Source of the DNA: Herbaspirillum sp.
GTDB taxonomy: Bacteria; Pseudomonadota; Gammaproteobacteria; Burkholderiales; Burkholderiaceae_D
Length of the DNA stretch: 64,000 nt
Reading direction: 5' to 3'
NCBI GenBank assembly: GCA_028292625.1
Contig: JAQGLY010000073.1
Coordinates: 19,143 to 83,142, forward strand
A program made the position numbers and the translations under genes. Positions 60,913-64,000 of this stretch are shown here, piece by piece; within the stretch, counting starts at the first letter, position 1; each line of letters opens with the position of its first letter. Under the pieces are notes generated by a model. That model ran no database searches, was not told the DNA's origin, and saw only the letters and a program-made list of their open reading frames with translations.

Positions 60913-61995
60913 ATGCATAGATTTGGTTTCATATTGGCCGTTCGCGCCTTGTGCGCTACCGGGTTGGCTTGCGCTTTGACGGTTCCCGTGAGCGCATCGG
61001 CCCAGACCAAGGCAAAAAATCCGGCGATTTTCATGTATCAGGGCGCGGACCGCGATCAGCGGCTGCTTGAAAATGCAAAGAAAGAGGGAACGGTCACGAT
61101 TTACACCTCCCTCAATCTGAAGGATTCGGAGCCGATCACCAGCGCATTCGAAAAGAAGTACGGCATCAAAACCGTCCTGTGGCGGGCATCCGGCGAAAAA
61201 GTCGTGCAACGCGCAGTGACCGAAGGGCGTGCCGGGCGCTATACGCCGGACGTGTTCGAAAGCGACGGAATCGAAGTCGAAATCCTGGCGCGCGAAAAGT
61301 TGCTGTCCGAATTCAAGAGTCCGGCATTCAAGGATCTGCCGCCGGAAGCGTTTCCGCCCAGCCGTTTGTATGTCAACGATCGCTTCAACTTTTTCACGAT
61401 CGCCTACAACACGAATTTGATCAAGCCGCAGGATGTGCCGAACAGCTATGAGGAATTGCTGGGCCCGAAATGGAAAGACAAGATCGGCCTGGAAGCAGAC
61501 GATACCGATTGGTTCGGCGCGATGGTCAAAAACATGGGCGAGCAGCGCGGCCTGGAATTTTTCCGCAAGCTGGCCGACAACAAGCCGCAGATTCGCACCG
61601 GTCACACCTTGATTTCCGAACTGGTGGCAGCCGGAGAAATACCGTTGGCGGTGGCGGTCTACAATCATGCCGTCGAACGGCTGGCCAAGAACGGCGCGCC
61701 GATTCGCTGGAAGGCGCTCAACCCGACCTTCGGCCGCGGTGGTGCGGTAGGGATGGCGGCCAATGCGCCGCATCCGAATGCGGCTCTGTTGTTTGCCGAT
61801 TTCCTGCTCTCGCGCGAAGGGCAGGAATTGATCAAGCAGCGTGATCGCGTGCCCGCCAACAAGGCCGTCGATACGCCGTTGAACAAATTTGCCTTCAAGA
61901 TGATCGATCCGGTCATTGTGCTGGATGAGTCCGATAAATGGCAGAAGCTGTGGGACGACATCTTTATCAAGGGACAGAAGGCGGGGGTCAGATAA
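60913..61995 (+). CDS. AfuA/FbpA-type ABC substrate-binding protein 1
   Basis: 360 residues, periplasmic. A signal peptide runs to about residue 30 with a SASAQ-like cleavage. The mature protein opens with a short linker, then DRDQRLLENAKKEGTVTIYTSLNLKDSEPITSAFEKKYGIKTVLWRASGEKVVQRAV, and later IAYNTNLIKPQDVPNSYEELLGPKWKDKIGLE and ISELVAAGEIPLAVAVYNHAVERL. Iron-binding tyrosine pairs typical of FbpA are not obvious, so an organic anion is more likely cargo. Its paralogue follows 68 bases later. Confidence 0.87.
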   Translation: MHRFGFILAVRALCATGLACALTVPVSASAQTKAKNPAIFMYQGADRDQRLLENAKKEGTVTIYTSLNLKDSEPITSAFEKKYGIKTVLWRASGEKVVQRAVTEGRAGRYTPDVFESDGIEVEILAREKLLSEFKSPAFKDLPPEAFPPSRLYVNDRFNFFTIAYNTNLIKPQDVPNSYEELLGPKWKDKIGLEADDTDWFGAMVKNMGEQRGLEFFRKLADNKPQIRTGHTLISELVAAGEIPLAVAVYNHAVERLAKNGAPIRWKALNPTFGRGGAVGMAANAPHPNAALLFADFLLSREGQELIKQRDRVPANKAVDTPLNKFAFKMIDPVIVLDESDKWQKLWDDIFIKGQKAGVR

Positions 61996-62063
61996 TGGCA
62001 AACATTACGCTGGCGCTGACCCGTATGAAGCGGATTCATTTAATTTATTCCAATAAGGTTGTT

Positions 62064-63173
62064 ATGAACCCAATGCATTATTCCAAATCGTCGGCCGTGA
62101 AGCTCACGCTAGGCGGTGTGTTGATGGGCTTGATGTTGTCGATCGGCGTATCGTCGGCAAATGCCGTCCCGCTACAGCCTACACCGGCAATGCAGAAGAT
62201 GGCGGCCTACACCGGCGCCGATCGCCAGCAGCAATTGCTCGATGGCGCCAAGAAGGAAGGCCAGATACTGATATATACATCGGCGCCGGTCGACGACATG
62301 AGGGTGATTACCGACGCATTCACCAAGAAATACGGCATCAAGGTAATCACCTGGCGCTCCAGTTCCGAAAATGTGCTGCAGCGTAGCGTCAGCGAAGCCA
62401 ATGCCAAACACTTCGACATGGACGTGATCGAAACCAATGGCCCGGAAATGGAAGCCTTGCATCGCGAAGGCTTGCTGCAGAAAGTCAATTCGCCTTATCT
62501 GGCCGACCTGATTCCGCAAGCGATCCTGCCGCATGGCGAATGGGTCGGTACGCGCCTGAACATTTTCGCGTACGCCTACAACACCAATCTGGTGAAAAAG
62601 GCCGATTTGCCCAAGACATACATGGACCTGCTGGATCCGAAATGGAAAGGCAAGCTGGGTATCGAAGAGTCGGACCTGGACTGGATGGCCGGCGTCGTGA
62701 CCGACATGGCGGCGCAGAAGGGCATGGACGAAAAGAAAGCGCTGGACGTATTCCGCAAGATCGCCGCCACCAACGGTTTCTCGGTACGCAAAGGGCACAC
62801 CCTGCTGGTCAATCTGGTGGCTTCCGGCGAAGTGCCGCTGGCGCTGACCGTCTATAACTACAAGGTGGAAGAAATGAAAAACAGTGGCGCGCCGGTGGAC
62901 TGGGGCTGGATCGCACCCGCCATCGCGCGTCCCAACGGCGTGGGCGTCGCGCGTCAGGCCAAGCATCCGAACGCGGCCATTCTGTTTTACGATTTCATGA
63001 TCAGCGATGCACAGAAATTATTGCTGGCGCGCCAGTTCGTTCCGACCAGCACCAAAGTCGACACCAAACTCAACAAGATGCCGCTGAAGTTTATCGATCC
63101 GAACATCATTCTCGATCAAAACAAAAAATGGACCGATCTGTACGAACAGATCGTGGTCCGGCAGGGCAAGTAA
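62064..63173 (+). CDS. AfuA/FbpA-type ABC substrate-binding protein 2
   Basis: 369 residues from the ATG at 62064, which has AAGG five bases upstream; the frame extends back to 61938, inside the previous gene. Signal peptide VKLTLGGVLMGLMLSIGVSSANA, cleavage near residue 36. It parallels the preceding protein: DRQQQLLDGAKKEGQILIYTSAPVDDMRVITDAFTKKYGIKVITWRSSSENVLQRSVSE, AYNTNLVKKADLPKTYMDLLDPKWKGKLGIEE and LVNLVASGEVPLALTVYNYKVEEM. Two tandem binding proteins for one permease suggest two related ligands. Confidence 0.88.
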   Translation: MNPMHYSKSSAVKLTLGGVLMGLMLSIGVSSANAVPLQPTPAMQKMAAYTGADRQQQLLDGAKKEGQILIYTSAPVDDMRVITDAFTKKYGIKVITWRSSSENVLQRSVSEANAKHFDMDVIETNGPEMEALHREGLLQKVNSPYLADLIPQAILPHGEWVGTRLNIFAYAYNTNLVKKADLPKTYMDLLDPKWKGKLGIEESDLDWMAGVVTDMAAQKGMDEKKALDVFRKIAATNGFSVRKGHTLLVNLVASGEVPLALTVYNYKVEEMKNSGAPVDWGWIAPAIARPNGVGVARQAKHPNAAILFYDFMISDAQKLLLARQFVPTSTKVDTKLNKMPLKFIDPNIILDQNKKWTDLYEQIVVRQGK

Positions 63174-63229
63174 CGGGTAGTAAGTGGGGGGTTTTTCAAC
63201 AAGGCAGTAATCATTTTTAAAGGAATGCC

Positions 63230-63784
63230 ATGGGTAAGGAGTCACATTACAGCAGTAAGAAGGACCGCGTATTTTTACGCGGGATCGCCGGTCCTTACAA
63301 TCTGAAGGATGAGCTGACGCGTCTGCGCGCGATGCCTCGCGTAATCAAGGGCACCGAGCTGCTGTTCTCGGAAGGTCCGCAATCTTTCAGTAAGCATTTC
63401 ATCGAGCCGGTCGACGGCATGACGCAAACGCTGCACGTGCATCTGGAAGAATATGCGCCGGGCGGCCGTACGCAAAAACACGGTCACGTCAACGAAGCCG
63501 CGTTTTACATTCTCGACGGCATCGGCCATGAGATCCACGACGGTATTCGCTACGACTGGAAAGCAGGCGACATCGCGATTGTGCATAACAACTGCGTGCA
63601 TCAGCATTTCAACGACGATCCGGTCAAGCCTGCGCGCGCGCTGGTGTTGAAACCGAAGCCGATGATGATGTTCATGAACCTGCTGTTCCAAAAGCAAGTG
63701 ATACCGCGTCCGACAGAACCTACGCCAGGCGGAGTGGGCTACAAGCCGCGCCAAAACGAAACGGATTTCAACCACGGCGAGTAA
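63230..63784 (+). CDS. Single-domain cupin protein
   Basis: 184 residues, start behind AGGA (63221-63224). Complete cupin motif 1: His84, His86 and Glu89 in GGRTQKHGHVNEAAFYILDGIG. Motif 2 has His124 in GDIAIVHNNCVHQHFN. A metal-dependent cupin, possibly a dioxygenase, decarboxylase or isomerase for the compound imported by the neighbouring transporter. The C-terminus is rich in Pro and charged residues. The next gene begins 49 bases later. Confidence 0.8.
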   Translation: MGKESHYSSKKDRVFLRGIAGPYNLKDELTRLRAMPRVIKGTELLFSEGPQSFSKHFIEPVDGMTQTLHVHLEEYAPGGRTQKHGHVNEAAFYILDGIGHEIHDGIRYDWKAGDIAIVHNNCVHQHFNDDPVKPARALVLKPKPMMMFMNLLFQKQVIPRPTEPTPGGVGYKPRQNETDFNHGE

Positions 63785-63833
63785 GCGTATTTGATGTCCT
63801 GGTATTTGATGAATTATTGAGAAGGAGTTTGAA

Positions 63834-64000
63834 ATGGCTTGGGGTGAATCGAAGGCATGGCTGAAAGGCACAACGCAGAAAGCGCTGTATCAGAATTTGC
63901 TGGATGACGCGACAGAAGCGCCGGCGCGCAACGCAAAACGCAATAAGGTAGTGCATCCGGAAGACATGCCGTGGGAAATGTCGCGGCAGGGTCTGCTGAA
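63834..64000 (+). CDS. Start of an unidentified gene, cut by the window edge
   Basis: The ATG follows GAAGGAG (63821-63827), spacing six. About 55 residues are visible: MAWGESKAWLKGTTQKALYQN then a polar stretch and KVVHPEDMPWEMSRQGLL. The style (an N-terminal arm before a cupin-like core) resembles the preceding cupin genes, so a third cupin is possible. Too little is present to assign a function. Confidence 0.6.
   Translation, partial: MAWGESKAWLKGTTQKALYQNLLDDATEAPARNAKRNKVVHPEDMPWEMSRQGLL

Overview
The window is about 64 kb of moderately GC-rich, gene-dense chromosomal DNA. The best fit is a betaproteobacterium of the order Burkholderiales, probably Oxalobacteraceae-like. This is inferred from gene families and gene order (glmS-glmU; ttcA-folB-pteridine reductase-MidA-type methyltransferase; anmK-M23 peptidase-tyrS-dtd) and was not tested by a search. 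I see no rRNA, tRNA, insertion sequence, prophage or CRISPR array.

Layout. (1) 1-1948: glmS (5' part only) and glmU on the minus strand, the UDP-GlcNAc supply genes. (2) 2.2-24.5 kb: a surface-glycan or protein-glycosylation island with glycosyltransferases, at least six methyltransferases, a DegT-type aminotransferase, WbqC, two PhyH-type dioxygenases, a NeuD-like acyltransferase and a beta-propeller protein. It also holds a nucleotide-sugar set (rfbF, rfbG, a TylCIII/NovU-like sugar C-methyltransferase, an epimerase, and rmlA, rmlC, rmlD without rmlB). Two genes, at 13.1 and 19.3 kb, share a domain I do not recognise. (3) 24.7-38.2 kb: a divergent catabolic locus. The minus-strand operon encodes an N-acyl-D-amino-acid deacylase, a DSD1-type PLP enzyme, RidA and an Ldh/DpkA-family oxidoreductase. 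The plus-strand operon encodes a complete dipeptide-type ABC transporter, a second DSD1-type enzyme, a MurR/RpiR regulator and an amidase. Together they look like uptake and breakdown of N-acylated or peptide-bound D-amino acids. (4) 38.2-49.1 kb: housekeeping genes (ttcA, folB, pteridine reductase, MidA-type methyltransferase, DUF2905, def, dprA, anmK, M23 peptidase, tyrS, dtd, PEBP protein). (5) 49.3-64 kb: an unusual accessory cluster. It holds a Ni/Co permease, an IclR regulator, a [2Fe-2S] flavin reductase, a cytosolic protein of the 4,5-dihydroxyphthalate-decarboxylase family, a EutA-like ATPase with His-rich ends, a class II aldolase-family protein, an iron(III)/AfuA-type ABC transporter with two binding proteins, two cupin proteins, and the start of another gene that runs off the edge.

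The strongest regulatory observation is in region 5. The same inverted repeat, GTTCC-N7-GGAAC, lies just downstream of a sigma70-like promoter in front of both the Ni/Co permease and the ABC permease. That ties the two halves of the cluster into one putative IclR regulon. I consider this cluster the best candidate for an undescribed system: a metal-linked catabolic pathway with its own reactivase-like ATPase.
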